Origin: Flagellimonas aquimarina
GTDB taxonomy: Bacteria > Bacteroidota > Bacteroidia > Flavobacteriales > Flavobacteriaceae
DNA: 64,000 nucleotides
Assembly: GCF_003149745.1 (NCBI RefSeq)
Contig: NZ_QGEG01000006.1
Location: 268 to 64,267, forward strand
Direction of reading: 5' to 3'
Under the pieces are notes generated by a model. The model searched no databases and was not told the origin of the DNA. It saw only the letters and a program-made list of their open reading frames with translations. Positions 31,996 to 41,361 of this stretch are shown here, in pieces; the first letter of the stretch is position 1; every line of letters starts with the position of its first letter. The position numbers and the translations under genes are program-made.

Positions 31996-33243
31996 ATGCA
32001 GGCAGAAATCATCACCATTGGGGATGAAATTCTCATTGGGCAGATTGTAGACTCCAATTCTGCATTTATTTCCAAGGAACTAAATAAGATAGGTGTTTCC
32101 GTGTACCAAATCACTTCGGTGCAAGATGACCGTGACCATATCTTGGCAGCTCTTAAAACGGCAGAAGATAGATCATCGGTGGTTATCATGACGGGAGGTC
32201 TGGGCCCAACAAAAGATGACATCACTAAACATACCCTGTGTCATTTTTTTGATGATGAACTCATTCAAAATGATGTGGTTTTGGAATATATAGAACATTT
32301 GTTCAAAAAATATATATCCACTCCAATCTCTGACCTAAATAGAAAGCAAGCGTTGGTACCCTCAAAAGCTACGGTGCTGCACAATGCACATGGCACAGCT
32401 CCAGGGCTTTGGATGAAAAAGGGAGATACTGTTTTTGTTTCGTTGCCCGGTGTTCCTTTTGAGATGAGAAATTTGATTAAAAATGAGGTCCTTCCAAAAA
32501 TCATACAAGAATACAAACGTCCCCATATTTTTCATAAAACCATTATGACATATGGTTTGGGTGAAAGTGCCATCGCCATTAAAATAGAAGAATGGGAAAA
32601 CAACCTTCCTCAATTCATAAAGCTTGCATACTTACCTAATTTGGGGCGTGTACGCCTTCGTCTTAGTGCAAAGGGCATTAGCAAAGAAGAGATAATTGTT
32701 GCGGTTGAAGCAGAAGTAAAAAAGTTATATCCCTTAATAGGTGATATTATTTATGGTGAGGAAGAAGATGAATCAATTGAACATCAAATTGCCAAACAAC
32801 TCACCGAAAAAAAGATGACGTTAGCCACGGCGGAAAGTTTTACGGGAGGCAAGATTGCGCAACAACTTACTTCAATTCCAGGAGCCTCATCTTACTTTAA
32901 AGGAAGTGTTGTGAGCTATGCTACAGAGACCAAGGTTAATCTGTTGAACGTGCCCAAAGAGATGATTGAAAAGCATTCTGTGGTGAGTAAGGAAGTGGCG
33001 ATTGCGATGGCCAAAAATGTTAGAGATTTATTGGGAGTGGATTTTTCAGTAGCCACTACCGGTAATGCAGGTCCTACCAAAGGAGATTCAAATGCAGAGG
33101 TTGGAACGGTCTTTATTGCCATTAGTACTCCACAACATACTTTTGCCCAAGAATTTACAATGGGAAATCATCGTGAGCGTATTGTTCAGAAGTCTGTAAA
33201 CAAGGCATTTGAACTATTGCTAAAAGAAATTCTAAATTTCTAA
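31996..33243 (+). CDS. cinA: CinA family protein (nicotinamide-nucleotide amidase)
   Basis: The 415-residue protein has an N-terminal molybdopterin-binding-like domain (residues about 1-170, [31 protein letters not shown]) with pyrophosphatase activity in characterised homologues. A C-terminal PncC deamidase domain follows (about 255-415, [45 protein letters not shown]). It recycles NMN to NaMN in the pyridine nucleotide cycle. The start directly abuts the Hpt stop. It is the last gene before the ribosomal operon promoter. Confidence 0.95.
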   Translation: MQAEIITIGDEILIGQIVDSNSAFISKELNKIGVSVYQITSVQDDRDHILAALKTAEDRSSVVIMTGGLGPTKDDITKHTLCHFFDDELIQNDVVLEYIEHLFKKYISTPISDLNRKQALVPSKATVLHNAHGTAPGLWMKKGDTVFVSLPGVPFEMRNLIKNEVLPKIIQEYKRPHIFHKTIMTYGLGESAIAIKIEEWENNLPQFIKLAYLPNLGRVRLRLSAKGISKEEIIVAVEAEVKKLYPLIGDIIYGEEEDESIEHQIAKQLTEKKMTLATAESFTGGKIAQQLTSIPGASSYFKGSVVSYATETKVNLLNVPKEMIEKHSVVSKEVAIAMAKNVRDLLGVDFSVATTGNAGPTKGDSNAEVGTVFIAISTPQHTFAQEFTMGNHRERIVQKSVNKAFELLLKEILNF

Positions 33244-33250
33244 AAAAGAA

Positions 33251-33283
33251 TTTTGTCCGTCCCATTAAAATGCTATAAATTTG
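33251..33283 (+). promoter_or_regulatory. Promoter of the rpmB-rpmG operon (-33 and -7)
   Basis: TTTTG at 33251-33255 and TAAATTTG at 33276-33283, separated by 20 bp, match the Bacteroidota -33/-7 consensus. The ATG is 33 bp downstream. Confidence 0.6.
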
Positions 33284-33316
33284 CACCCTCAATAAAATCA
33301 CTCAAAAGTTAGGGAG

Positions 33317-33544
33317 ATGTCTAAGATTTGTGAAGTAACAGGAAAAAAGGTGATGTTTGGAAACAACGTTTCCTTTTCTATCAATAAAACCAAGAGAAGA
33401 TTCGATGTGAATATTTCTAAAAAGAAATTTTACATTCCAGAAGAAGATCGTTGGATAACCCTAAATGTATCTACCAGAGGGTTAAAAATTATTAACAAAA
33501 AAGGAATCTCTGCCGTTTTAAAGGATATCAATTCCAAGAAATAG
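33317..33544 (+). CDS. rpmB: 50S ribosomal protein L28
   Basis: This 75-residue basic protein has the L28 signature (SKICEVTGKKVMFGNNVS, FDVNISKKKFYIPEEDRW, TRGLKIINKKG). Only one cysteine is present, so it is the zinc-free form. It is the first gene of the rpmB-rpmG-DUF4295 operon and has a good promoter. It binds 23S rRNA in the large subunit. Confidence 0.97.
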   Translation: MSKICEVTGKKVMFGNNVSFSINKTKRRFDVNISKKKFYIPEEDRWITLNVSTRGLKIINKKGISAVLKDINSKK

Positions 33545-33571
33545 GTAGCATAAGATTTTAAGTACGATACA

Positions 33572-33754
33572 ATGGCAAAGAAAGGAAATAGAATTCAGGT
33601 TATTTTAGAGTGTACAGAACACAAGGAGTCTGGTATGCCAGGTACTTCTAGGTACATTACAACTAAGAATAAAAAGAACACGCCAGATAGAATGGAGATT
33701 AAGAAATTTAATCCTATTCTTAAGCGTATGACTGTTCATAAAGAAATTAAATAA
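33572..33754 (+). CDS. rpmG: 50S ribosomal protein L33
   Basis: The 60-residue basic protein has the L33 pattern ([42 protein letters not shown]). The CxxC zinc pairs are absent, so it is the zinc-independent type. It sits 27 bp after rpmB and 8 bp before the DUF4295 gene. Confidence 0.97.
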   Translation: MAKKGNRIQVILECTEHKESGMPGTSRYITTKNKKNTPDRMEIKKFNPILKRMTVHKEIK

Positions 33755-33762
33755 GGTAGGTC

Positions 33763-33915
33763 ATGGCAAAGAAAACGGTAGCAACACTACAAGGAAGTTC
33801 AAAAAGATTAACAAAGGCCATTAAAATGGTTAAGTCGCCAAAGACAGGTGCTTATATTTTTGTTGAATCAGTTATGTCTCCAGAATTGGTAAATGATTGG
33901 TTGAACAAAAAATAA
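33763..33915 (+). CDS. DUF4295 family protein, probable ribosome-associated
   Basis: This 50-residue basic reading frame begins MAKKTVATLQGSSKRLTKAI and ends ELVNDWLNKK. The family is restricted to Bacteroidota and is nearly always encoded directly after rpmG, as here (eight-base gap). Its size, charge and place suggest a small ribosomal or ribosome-associated protein. A terminator follows 21 bp past the stop, closing the operon. Confidence 0.9.
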   Translation: MAKKTVATLQGSSKRLTKAIKMVKSPKTGAYIFVESVMSPELVNDWLNKK

Positions 33916-33936
33916 TCAATTATTAGAACAAAATTC

Positions 33937-33963
33937 AAAGCCGCTATTTAGCGGCTTTTTTCA
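33937..33963 (+). terminator. Intrinsic terminator after the rpmB operon
   Basis: AAAGCCGC and GCGGCTTT flank a six-base loop, followed by a T run. Confidence 0.85.
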
Positions 33964-34071
33964 TTTTAAGATTTTCGATTTCTACAAGAACGATGATTAA
34001 AAATTTGAATACGGATTCCTGCTTTTACTTTAAATGATAATCTAACTTTAACAAAACTCCCCTTACTTTCC

Positions 34072-34079
34072 TATCTTTG
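34072..34079 (+). promoter_or_regulatory. -7 promoter element of ftsY
   Basis: TATCTTTG matches TAnnTTTG, 20 bp upstream of the ATG at 34100. It supports a promoter separate from the ribosomal operon. Confidence 0.45.
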
Positions 34080-34099
34080 AAAATTGATGACGAACGCAT

Positions 34100-35056
34100 A
34101 TGAGCCTATTTAAAAAGATATTTTCTTCTGATAAAAAAGAGACCCTGGACAAGGGGCTCGAAAAATCTAAAAGCAGTTTTTTTGGTAAGTTAAGCAAAGC
34201 TGTTGCCGGCAAGTCTAAAGTAGATGATGAAGTCTTGGACAATCTTGAAGAGGTTTTGGTCTCTTCAGACGTTGGCGTTGATACCACCTTAAAGATTATT
34301 GACCGTATTGAAGAAAGAGTTTCCCGGGACAAGTATATGGGTGCTGATGAACTCAACAATATTCTTCGAGAGGAGATTGCAGGTCTCCTTTCAGAAACAC
34401 ACGTGGGAGAAGATACTGAGTTTGTAATTCCTTCAGATAAGAAACCCTATGTTATTATGGTCGTAGGAGTAAATGGGGTAGGAAAGACTACTACCATTGG
34501 TAAATTGGCCCATCAATTCAAAAATCAAGGCTTAAAAGTCGTTTTGGGAGCGGGTGATACATTTAGAGCAGCTGCAATAGACCAATTGGAGGTTTGGGCA
34601 AAACGCGTGGATGTGCCCATCGTAAAACAAAAAATGGGAAGTGATCCGGCATCAGTTGCTTTTGACACCCTGAGCTCAGCAGTGGCAGATAATGCCGATG
34701 TAGTTTTGATTGATACAGCAGGTAGATTACACAATAAGGTGAACCTTATGAATGAACTCTCCAAAGTAAAAAGAGTAATGCAAAAAGTAGTGGCAGACGC
34801 CCCACATGAGGTATTATTGGTTCTCGATGGTTCAACCGGGCAAAACGCTTTTGAACAGGCTAAACAATTCACAAAAGCTACAGAAGTAAGCAGTTTGGCA
34901 GTTACAAAATTGGACGGTACCGCTAAGGGCGGAGTGGTCATTGGCATCTCTGACCAATTTCAAATACCTGTAAAATATATTGGAGTAGGGGAAGGTATCG
35001 AAGATCTTCAGGTTTTTAACAAGTATGAATTTGTTGATTCCTTTTTTAAGGTGTAA
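34100..35056 (+). CDS. ftsY: Signal recognition particle receptor FtsY
   Basis: The 318-residue GTPase receives SRP-ribosome complexes at the membrane. After a short charged N-terminal region it has the NG domain. The N helix bundle comes first, then the G domain with VGVNGVGKTTTIGKLA (G1), GAGDTFRAAAIDQL (SRP-specific insertion), LIDTAGRLHNK (G3), TKLDGTAKGG (G4) and GVGEGIEDLQVF (G5). The long acidic A domain of E. coli FtsY is absent, as is common in Bacteroidota. The gene follows the rpmB operon in the usual order. Confidence 0.97.
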   Translation: MSLFKKIFSSDKKETLDKGLEKSKSSFFGKLSKAVAGKSKVDDEVLDNLEEVLVSSDVGVDTTLKIIDRIEERVSRDKYMGADELNNILREEIAGLLSETHVGEDTEFVIPSDKKPYVIMVVGVNGVGKTTTIGKLAHQFKNQGLKVVLGAGDTFRAAAIDQLEVWAKRVDVPIVKQKMGSDPASVAFDTLSSAVADNADVVLIDTAGRLHNKVNLMNELSKVKRVMQKVVADAPHEVLLVLDGSTGQNAFEQAKQFTKATEVSSLAVTKLDGTAKGGVVIGISDQFQIPVKYIGVGEGIEDLQVFNKYEFVDSFFKV

Positions 35057-35116
35057 TACTCCGTAGGGCTCTAATTAATCATACAATGTTCCCCTAATTT
35101 ATATGGTAGGTTTATT

Positions 35117-35887
35117 ATGGGAAGAATACATTTATTTGAATTTGAAGACCAAAAATGGTTTCCTAAGTTTTTAAGGGACTATGGCACTGATTTTTTACAA
35201 TTCCTTTCCAACAAGACAAAACTTTACAGGCCGGTAGTTTCCATTCTTGAAAAAGGTTTAAAAACTGATAAGACGAATACTATAATAGATTTAGGCTCTG
35301 GAGGAGGAGGAGGCCTACTCTGGTTGAATTCTGAATTGCTAAAAAATCATCCTGACCTAAAAATAGTGCTGACCGATTATTACCCAAACCTTAGCGCTTT
35401 TGAATACACTAAAAAACTGGCAGGTAATTTTGAATTCATTGCAACATCCATTGATGCTAGAAAAGTACCGGAGAGTTTAAAAGGATTACGAACGCAGTTT
35501 TTGTCCCTGCATCATTTTAAGCCTGATGATGCCAGACAGATTTTACAAAACGCCGTGGATTCTAATAGTGCTATCGGTGTTTTTGAAGCACAAGAACGAA
35601 GTGTTCCAAGCATTTTGGCCATGTTATTTTCGCCAATAAGCGTTTTGTTGACCACCCCTTTTATTAGACCATTTAAAATTGGAAGGCTGGTTTTTACGTA
35701 TCTGATACCAATAGTTCCCCTATTTGTACTTTGGGATGGGGTAGTATCCTCACTACGAACCTATTCAGTTAAAGAAATGCATTCTCTTATAAAAAGTCTG
35801 GAAAACGGTGATATGTACAATTGGGAAATTGATAGAGTTAAATCGGGTCCGGGAGTTATTTTATATCTTTTGGGAATTCCAAAGTAG
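35117..35887 (+). CDS. Class I SAM methyltransferase-like protein with hydrophobic C-terminal segments
   Basis: The 256-residue protein has a Rossmann methyltransferase core (TIIDLGSGGGGGLLWL as motif I near residue 55, IVLTDYYPNL as motif II, FLSLHHFKPDDARQIL). Two hydrophobic stretches near residues 165-185 and 195-215 could contact the membrane. The motif I glycine run is unusually long. No substrate is known. The gene ends 18 bp before the RDD gene on the same strand. Confidence 0.7.
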   Translation: MGRIHLFEFEDQKWFPKFLRDYGTDFLQFLSNKTKLYRPVVSILEKGLKTDKTNTIIDLGSGGGGGLLWLNSELLKNHPDLKIVLTDYYPNLSAFEYTKKLAGNFEFIATSIDARKVPESLKGLRTQFLSLHHFKPDDARQILQNAVDSNSAIGVFEAQERSVPSILAMLFSPISVLLTTPFIRPFKIGRLVFTYLIPIVPLFVLWDGVVSSLRTYSVKEMHSLIKSLENGDMYNWEIDRVKSGPGVILYLLGIPK

Positions 35888-35905
35888 ATTCTTAGTTTTA
35901 GAAAT

Positions 35906-36307
35906 ATGAATATAAAATATGCAATTTTACCTGATAGGGTAAAAGCGTTAATTATTGATCAAGTAATTGTAATAGCTGCCATGTACGGGGTTTCAGAATT
36001 ATTCGCAACTTTTGAAGATGTATCGACCAACCTAAGAATTATTGCTTTTCTTTTGATTTTCCTTGTTTATGAACCTCTTTTTATTTGTTTGTTCGGAGGT
36101 ACAATAGGACATTCTCATAGTAAAATTAAGGTTAAACGGGAGCAAAATTTAAATAAGAACATTTCATTTTTGGCGGCTTTGATAAGATTTGTTGTGAAAA
36201 TCTCTTTAGGGTGGATTTCTTTATTGACAGTTACCTCAAATGAAAAAAGAAAAGCTATTCATGATTATTTAGTAAACTCTGTGGTAATAGAATCTGATAA
36301 CAGTTAA
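35906..36307 (+). CDS. RDD family membrane protein
   Basis: The 133-residue protein has three hydrophobic segments and an RDD-like pattern (DRVKALIIDQVIVIAAMYGV with Arg and Asp in the first helix, GGTIGHSHSKIKVKRE, FLAALIRFVVKISLGWISLL, RKAIHDYLVNSVVI). The family is widespread and mostly of unknown function; some act in Na+/H+ or lipid-related transport. It is co-directional with its neighbours, and the next gene begins ten bases after its stop. Confidence 0.85.
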   Translation: MNIKYAILPDRVKALIIDQVIVIAAMYGVSELFATFEDVSTNLRIIAFLLIFLVYEPLFICLFGGTIGHSHSKIKVKREQNLNKNISFLAALIRFVVKISLGWISLLTVTSNEKRKAIHDYLVNSVVIESDNS

Positions 36308-36316
36308 TTCGGTATT

Positions 36317-37171
36317 TTGAAACAAAACATTGTCTCTCTTTTATTTTTTACAGCAAGTATTTCATTTGCACAAATCAATCATCCCAAGGCAAGCCCGTTT
36401 GCAACAGTGGAACAAGAGGTGGGTCTTTCTAAAATTTCAGTGAAATACTCGTGCCCCGCAGCTAAAGGACGGGAAATTTTTGGTGGACTGGTGCCTTATG
36501 GCCGGATATGGCGGGTTGGTGCTAACGAATCCACAAAGATTACGGTAGATACAGATATGATTGTATTGGGAAATGCCTTACCCAAGGGTACCTATGCGTT
36601 ATATGCTTTTCCAGAAGCTTCGGAATGGGAAATGGTGTTCCATAAAAATACTTCCCATTGGGGGGATGGCCGCAAAAATTACGATGCCAATGAAGATTTG
36701 TTTAGACTAAAGGTAAAACCAAAAAGTGTTCCCTATCATCAAGAAAATTTTTTAATCGCTTTTGATTCTATTACCCACAACTCCGCCAATATGTCAATGA
36801 CTTGGGCAGGAACCCAAATAATCATCCCTTTTGTTGTGGATACACATGCTCAAATGGAGGTTGAGATTGCCAAACAAATTGAGGAAAACCCCCAAGCCCA
36901 AACATATTATGAGGCTGCCCGCTATTTGCAAGAACAAGAAAAAGACTATGAGCGAGCTTTGGGATATTTGGACAAAGCACTGGAATTGGGCGGGGATACC
37001 TACTACTTTCATCGTGTTAAAAGTTTAGTGCAGGCAGAGTTGGGAGACTATGAATCTGCCATACGGTCTGCAGAGAAATCCCTGAAAATTTCTGCGGAAC
37101 TGGAAAAGGATGAATTTGTACGTATGAACCAAAAGAACATTGCCAAATGGAAAACCTTACTTCGGGATTAA
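36317..37171 (+). CDS. DUF2911 domain protein with C-terminal TPR-like region
   Basis: The 284-residue protein has a signal peptide (ending ISFAQ). A DUF2911 domain follows at about 22-165 (SPFATVEQEVGLSKISVKYS, GRIWRVGANESTKITVDTD, LPKGTYALYAFP). The helical C-terminal region (about 195-280) contains tetratricopeptide-like repeats (DYERALGYLDKALELGG, DYESAIRSAEKSLKI). The start codon is TTG: the only in-frame options downstream of the upstream stop (36305-36307) are TTG or ATT, and TTG gives a proper signal peptide. The 3' end overlaps the amidase start by 25 bases. Function unknown. Confidence 0.85.
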   Translation: MKQNIVSLLFFTASISFAQINHPKASPFATVEQEVGLSKISVKYSCPAAKGREIFGGLVPYGRIWRVGANESTKITVDTDMIVLGNALPKGTYALYAFPEASEWEMVFHKNTSHWGDGRKNYDANEDLFRLKVKPKSVPYHQENFLIAFDSITHNSANMSMTWAGTQIIIPFVVDTHAQMEVEIAKQIEENPQAQTYYEAARYLQEQEKDYERALGYLDKALELGGDTYYFHRVKSLVQAELGDYESAIRSAEKSLKISAELEKDEFVRMNQKNIAKWKTLLRD

Positions 37172-38847
37172 AACGATCAAAATATCTATTCTTTTCTATC
37201 TCTCTTGTCATATTTATTGGCTGTAAACAGCAGTCTAGTGATCAAACAAAAAAAGAGGATGTTGTTGTATTATGGGAACCTTATAACGATTCTTTGGAAG
37301 TAGCTGCAAATATTAACCATGAAGTAGAACGGTTACGATACAAGTTTATACAATCCAAGGTATTGGATAAAAACAAAGTGTTTTTGCCACTTTATGATGA
37401 GGTTTCAAAGTTTAACACTTCAACTTATGAATCCTTAAAGCCGTTGATTTTAGAGCAGGACATTCCCTCTATTCAAAAGCATATAGCAGATGGTAAACTA
37501 ACCTATGAGCAATTGGTTCTTTTTTATTTACATCGCATTTATAAGTATGAATTAGATAATGGGACCACTCTAAATACTGTTATTGCGCTTAATCCCAAGG
37601 TGTTGGAAGAAGCGAGGAAATTGCATTCAGATTCTAAGGGACAACATCCTATTTATGGTATGCCCATACTGATAAAAGATAACATTGGTGTACAAGAAAT
37701 GAAGACTACTGCCGGGGCAATAGCCTTAATGGAAAATCAAACAGACGATGCGTTTATTGTTGAGCGTCTAAAAGAAAGAGGAGCATTGATTTTAGGCAAG
37801 GTAAACCTGAGTGAGTGGGCCAATTATATTTGTAAGGGCTGTCCAAATGGGCAAAGTGCTGTTGGGGGACAGACCTTAAATCCGTATGGTCGACGTGTTT
37901 TTGACACGGGTGGTTCCAGTGCCGGTAGTGGAACTTCGGTTGCAGCCAATTATGCTGTTGCTGCGGTAGGGACAGAAACTTCTGGTTCTATTTTGTCACC
38001 ATCAGGCCAAAATTCTGTTGTAGGGATGAAACCCACCATTGGACTTTTGAGTCGAACAGGAATTGTACCTATTTCCAGTACATTGGACACTCCTGGCCCA
38101 ATGACCAAAAATGTAATCGATAATGGTATTTTGTTGGATGCCATGCGTGGATTTGATAACGAAGACGAGAAATCAGTACAAGCGGATTGGCCTGAAAAAT
38201 GGTACACCGAGGAAAAACCATCACTTCAAGGAAAGCGTTTTGGGGCCTTCAAAAACTATATCAAAAGCGATTCCATTTATAAAATAACTTTAGAAAAAAT
38301 GAAAGCCGCAGGTGCTACTATCATAGAATTTGAGCCTCCGGAAGTAGAATTTGATGGTTTTCTTTCCATTTTGAACATTGATATGAAAAATGATTTGCCT
38401 AATTATATAGCTGCACAGGTAAAAGATAAAAAAGTAGTTAAGGTAGAAAACGTTGAAGATGTTGTTCAATTTAACTTGCAAGATTCATTGATTAGAATTC
38501 CTTACGGGCAAGGTCGTTTAGAAGGCATTTTGGTTGATTCCACCTCCGCAGAGACACTTAAGAAAATCAAAAAAAGATTGAGAACCAATGGACGCAAATA
38601 TTTTGATGGTCCTATGAATGAACATAGATTGGATGCCGTTCTATCCATCAATAATTATGATGCAGGTGCTGCTGCTGCTGCTGAGTATCCTGCTTTAACG
38701 ATTCCTATGGGATACAAGGAATCTGGAGAACCTATTAGTTTAACCTTTATTGGAAAACAGTTTCAGGAAGGCAAGTTGTACAGTTTGGGGGCAGCTTTTG
38801 AAAATTTGACTAAAATGAGAAAAATTCCAGCTGATTATGTTAATTAA
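37147..38847 (+). CDS. Amidase signature family lipoprotein
   Basis: The 566-residue protein begins with a lipoprotein signal (lipobox IFIGC, Cys26). The amidase signature fold follows, with Lys in MPILIKDNIGV, the Ser-rich GGSSAGSGTSVAANYAVAA and the catalytic Ser in VGTETSGSILSPSGQNS, completing the Ser-cisSer-Lys triad. It should hydrolyse amides in the periplasm. It resembles amidases annotated as Asp/Glu-tRNA amidotransferase subunit A-like, but the lipoprotein anchor excludes that role. It is translationally coupled to the preceding DUF2911 gene and overlaps the convergent serine hydrolase by eight bases. Confidence 0.92.
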   Translation: MENLTSGLKRSKYLFFSISLVIFIGCKQQSSDQTKKEDVVVLWEPYNDSLEVAANINHEVERLRYKFIQSKVLDKNKVFLPLYDEVSKFNTSTYESLKPLILEQDIPSIQKHIADGKLTYEQLVLFYLHRIYKYELDNGTTLNTVIALNPKVLEEARKLHSDSKGQHPIYGMPILIKDNIGVQEMKTTAGAIALMENQTDDAFIVERLKERGALILGKVNLSEWANYICKGCPNGQSAVGGQTLNPYGRRVFDTGGSSAGSGTSVAANYAVAAVGTETSGSILSPSGQNSVVGMKPTIGLLSRTGIVPISSTLDTPGPMTKNVIDNGILLDAMRGFDNEDEKSVQADWPEKWYTEEKPSLQGKRFGAFKNYIKSDSIYKITLEKMKAAGATIIEFEPPEVEFDGFLSILNIDMKNDLPNYIAAQVKDKKVVKVENVEDVVQFNLQDSLIRIPYGQGRLEGILVDSTSAETLKKIKKRLRTNGRKYFDGPMNEHRLDAVLSINNYDAGAAAAAEYPALTIPMGYKESGEPISLTFIGKQFQEGKLYSLGAAFENLTKMRKIPADYVN

Positions 38848-39931
38848 TATAAGCATTCAACTTTTCCCAGAGTTCATTGTCAAAACTTGAAGGGCCAAGC
38901 AAATCCTCACCAGAATCTTCTCCCATGCGAACAATTACAAGACCTTGACTAGGAATTATATATAATTTCTGATCATTCTTGCCAAGTCCAGCATAGGTGT
39001 CAGCAGGGGCATTGGGAATCAACTCGCCTTGAAACTCCGTTTGAAGGGCGGGAGCTCTGTAGCTTTGTTTTCCATTCAACCACCAAAGGTATCCATACGA
39101 CTTGTTTAAACTCTGTGAAGTATTTTTCATAGCGGTTCTATATGATGAATCACCAAGAATTGTTTCGCCATCCCATGCCCCATTGTTTAAGTTTAGGAGC
39201 CCAAAACGTGCCATGCTTCGTGCAGTACTGAAAAATACATTGTTTGAGCCATTGGTGGAGAACCAAAACCCATCCATTCCAATCTTATCCCTTAATCTAG
39301 AATTAAAATAATCTGTCCATTCCATTTCAGAGGCAGTAGCAACAACACTTTGCAAAAGTGTATATGGCCCATTGTGATAGGCCCATCGTGTACCTGCATT
39401 TGCCAAATAGGTTAGACAATCTGATGTTACACAATCAAATTGAATATCGTTCATGCCGCTTGTCATTGTCAATTGGTGCCAAATGGTAATGAGATTTTCT
39501 TTTTCAACAGGTAGGCTTGTCCATGCTTCACCCAGATAATCAGAGGTTTTGTCGTTAATGTTTAAAAAAAGCTCTTGCTGGGCAAGTCCAACGGTAAAGG
39601 AGGTCAATGTTTTTCCTGCAGATGCCCAATACCAACTTGTATTCTGCGTATGGTCACCAAAATACCATTCAATTACAATTTTACCATCTTTCAAAATAAT
39701 AAAAGCTTTAGTATCCTTTTCTTCCAAAAAATCAAATACAGCTTGTTCTGCAGATTCGTTCCAGCCTAATTCAGACACAGAAATTGTTTCCCATTCTGCA
39801 GATTGTTCTGGTGGAAAATACAGGTTATCAGTTGCCTGTTCATCAATGATTCCATCATCCGTATCGGAGGAATCCGAACAACCGCCAAACAGAAGTAAAA
39901 TAAAAATTGTTGCGAAAAATGGGTTTTTCAT
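38840..39931 (-). CDS. Class C beta-lactamase-like serine hydrolase, lipoprotein
   Basis: The 363-residue protein has a lipoprotein signal (LLLFGGC, then Asp/Ser-rich linker). The beta-lactamase/transpeptidase fold follows: SxxK as SAGK in WASAGKTLTSF, a YxN-like YHN in WAYHNGPYTLL, and a late segment LGKNDQKLYIIP. Members are class C penicillin-binding-like esterases of unknown substrate and usually not resistance enzymes. I chose the ATG at 39931 (MKNPFFATIF); a start at 39955 would add eight residues. Its 3' end overlaps the amidase gene tail by eight bases. Confidence 0.87.
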   Translation of the reverse strand: MKNPFFATIFILLLFGGCSDSSDTDDGIIDEQATDNLYFPPEQSAEWETISVSELGWNESAEQAVFDFLEEKDTKAFIILKDGKIVIEWYFGDHTQNTSWYWASAGKTLTSFTVGLAQQELFLNINDKTSDYLGEAWTSLPVEKENLITIWHQLTMTSGMNDIQFDCVTSDCLTYLANAGTRWAYHNGPYTLLQSVVATASEMEWTDYFNSRLRDKIGMDGFWFSTNGSNNVFFSTARSMARFGLLNLNNGAWDGETILGDSSYRTAMKNTSQSLNKSYGYLWWLNGKQSYRAPALQTEFQGELIPNAPADTYAGLGKNDQKLYIIPSQGLVIVRMGEDSGEDLLGPSSFDNELWEKLNAYIN

Positions 39932-40029
39932 GATTTGGGATTTTAATTTGGACAATCAAGTCCCATAAAGGTTTAACGTTTGTTCTAGAAAATTATTCGA
40001 GCAAATCGATGTAATGCGCTGTCTTATTG

Positions 40030-40037
40030 TATTTTTG
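40030..40037 (+). promoter_or_regulatory. -7 promoter element of rimO
   Basis: TATTTTTG matches TAnnTTTG, 19 bp before the ATG at 40057. It lies within a longer TTG-initiated frame from 40027, which argues against that start. Confidence 0.5.
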
Positions 40038-40056
40038 CACTCCATTTAGAAAAAGT

Positions 40057-41361
40057 ATGCGCACAAAATCGCTTAAGAAAAACAAAATCAATGTAGTGAC
40101 CCTAGGGTGTAGTAAAAATGTTTACGATTCTGAGGTGCTAATGGGACAACTTCGAGCTAACAACAAAGAGGTAGTTCATGAAGAAGAGGGCAATGTGGTG
40201 GTCATAAATACTTGTGGGTTTATCGCCAATGCAAAAGAAGAAAGTGTAAATACTATTTTGGAGTACGTTCAGAGAAAAGAGGCGGGGGATGTTGATAAGG
40301 TTTTTGTAACTGGATGTTTAAGCGAGCGGTACAAGCCAGATTTAGAAAAGGAAATTTCCAACGTAGATGAATATTTTGGTACTAGCGAACTGCCCAATTT
40401 ACTTAAAGCTTTGGGAGCTGACTACAAACATGAGTTGATTGGGGAGCGGTTGACCACCACCCCAAAAAATTATGCCTATTTAAAGATTGCTGAAGGTTGC
40501 GATAGACCGTGTTCATTTTGTGCCATCCCAATAATGCGAGGAAAACATAGAAGTACACCAATTGAGGAATTGGTTTCTGAATCCGAAAAGTTGGCTGCTA
40601 AGGGGGTCAAAGAGCTCATTTTGATTGCACAAGATTTAACCTACTATGGTCTTGATCTCTACAAAAAAAGGAATTTGGCAGAGCTACTTCAAGCTTTGGT
40701 AAAAGTTGAGGGAATTGAATGGATTAGATTACATTATGCATTTCCTACTGGGTTTCCGATGGATGTTTTAGATGTAATGAAGAAAGAATCAAAAATCTGC
40801 AATTATATCGATATTCCTTTGCAGCACATAGCGGACCCTATTTTAAAAAGCATGCGCCGGGGTACCACTAAAGCTAAAACTACAAGGTTGCTTAAGGATT
40901 TTAGAGCAGCAGTTCCAGAAATGGCCATTAGAACGACTTTGATTGTTGGGTATCCGGGGGAAACGGAAGAAGATTTTAAAACGCTTAAGGACTGGGTTAA
41001 AGAGATGCGCTTTGAACGGTTAGGATGTTTTACATACAGTCATGAAGAAAACACACATGCCTATTCATTGGAAGATGATGTGCCAGAAGAGGTAAAGCAG
41101 CAGCGGGCCAATGAGATAATGGAAGTACAGTCTCAAATCTCTTGGGAACTCAACCAAGATAGAATTGGTAAAACCTTCAAATGTATAATTGATCGTAAAG
41201 AGGGCAACCACTTTGTGGGTCGTACTGAATTCGATTCGCCAGATGTAGATAATGAAGTGTTAATAGACGCCACAAAACATTATGTGAAAACTGGTGATTT
41301 TGTGCAGGTTAAAATTACCGAAGCTTCAGATTTTGATTTGTACGGAGAACCTGTAACATAA
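40057..41361 (+). CDS. rimO: Ribosomal protein S12 methylthiotransferase RimO
   Basis: The 434-residue radical SAM enzyme adds a methylthio group to an Asp of ribosomal protein S12. It has the UPF0004 domain with three cluster cysteines (LGCSKN, NTCGF, TGCLSERY), the radical SAM CxxxCxxC as GCDRPCSFC near residue 150, and a C-terminal TRAM domain (LNQDRIGKTFKCIIDRKEGN, GRTEFDSPDVDN). Length is normal. Monocistronic, with its own -7 element and a hairpin terminator shared with aqpZ. Confidence 0.96.
   Translation: MRTKSLKKNKINVVTLGCSKNVYDSEVLMGQLRANNKEVVHEEEGNVVVINTCGFIANAKEESVNTILEYVQRKEAGDVDKVFVTGCLSERYKPDLEKEISNVDEYFGTSELPNLLKALGADYKHELIGERLTTTPKNYAYLKIAEGCDRPCSFCAIPIMRGKHRSTPIEELVSESEKLAAKGVKELILIAQDLTYYGLDLYKKRNLAELLQALVKVEGIEWIRLHYAFPTGFPMDVLDVMKKESKICNYIDIPLQHIADPILKSMRRGTTKAKTTRLLKDFRAAVPEMAIRTTLIVGYPGETEEDFKTLKDWVKEMRFERLGCFTYSHEENTHAYSLEDDVPEEVKQQRANEIMEVQSQISWELNQDRIGKTFKCIIDRKEGNHFVGRTEFDSPDVDNEVLIDATKHYVKTGDFVQVKITEASDFDLYGEPVT

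Noticed and set aside
40027..40056. TTG start for rimO
   Set aside because: It would place the -7 element inside the gene, and the ATG at 40057 gives the usual RimO N-terminus.
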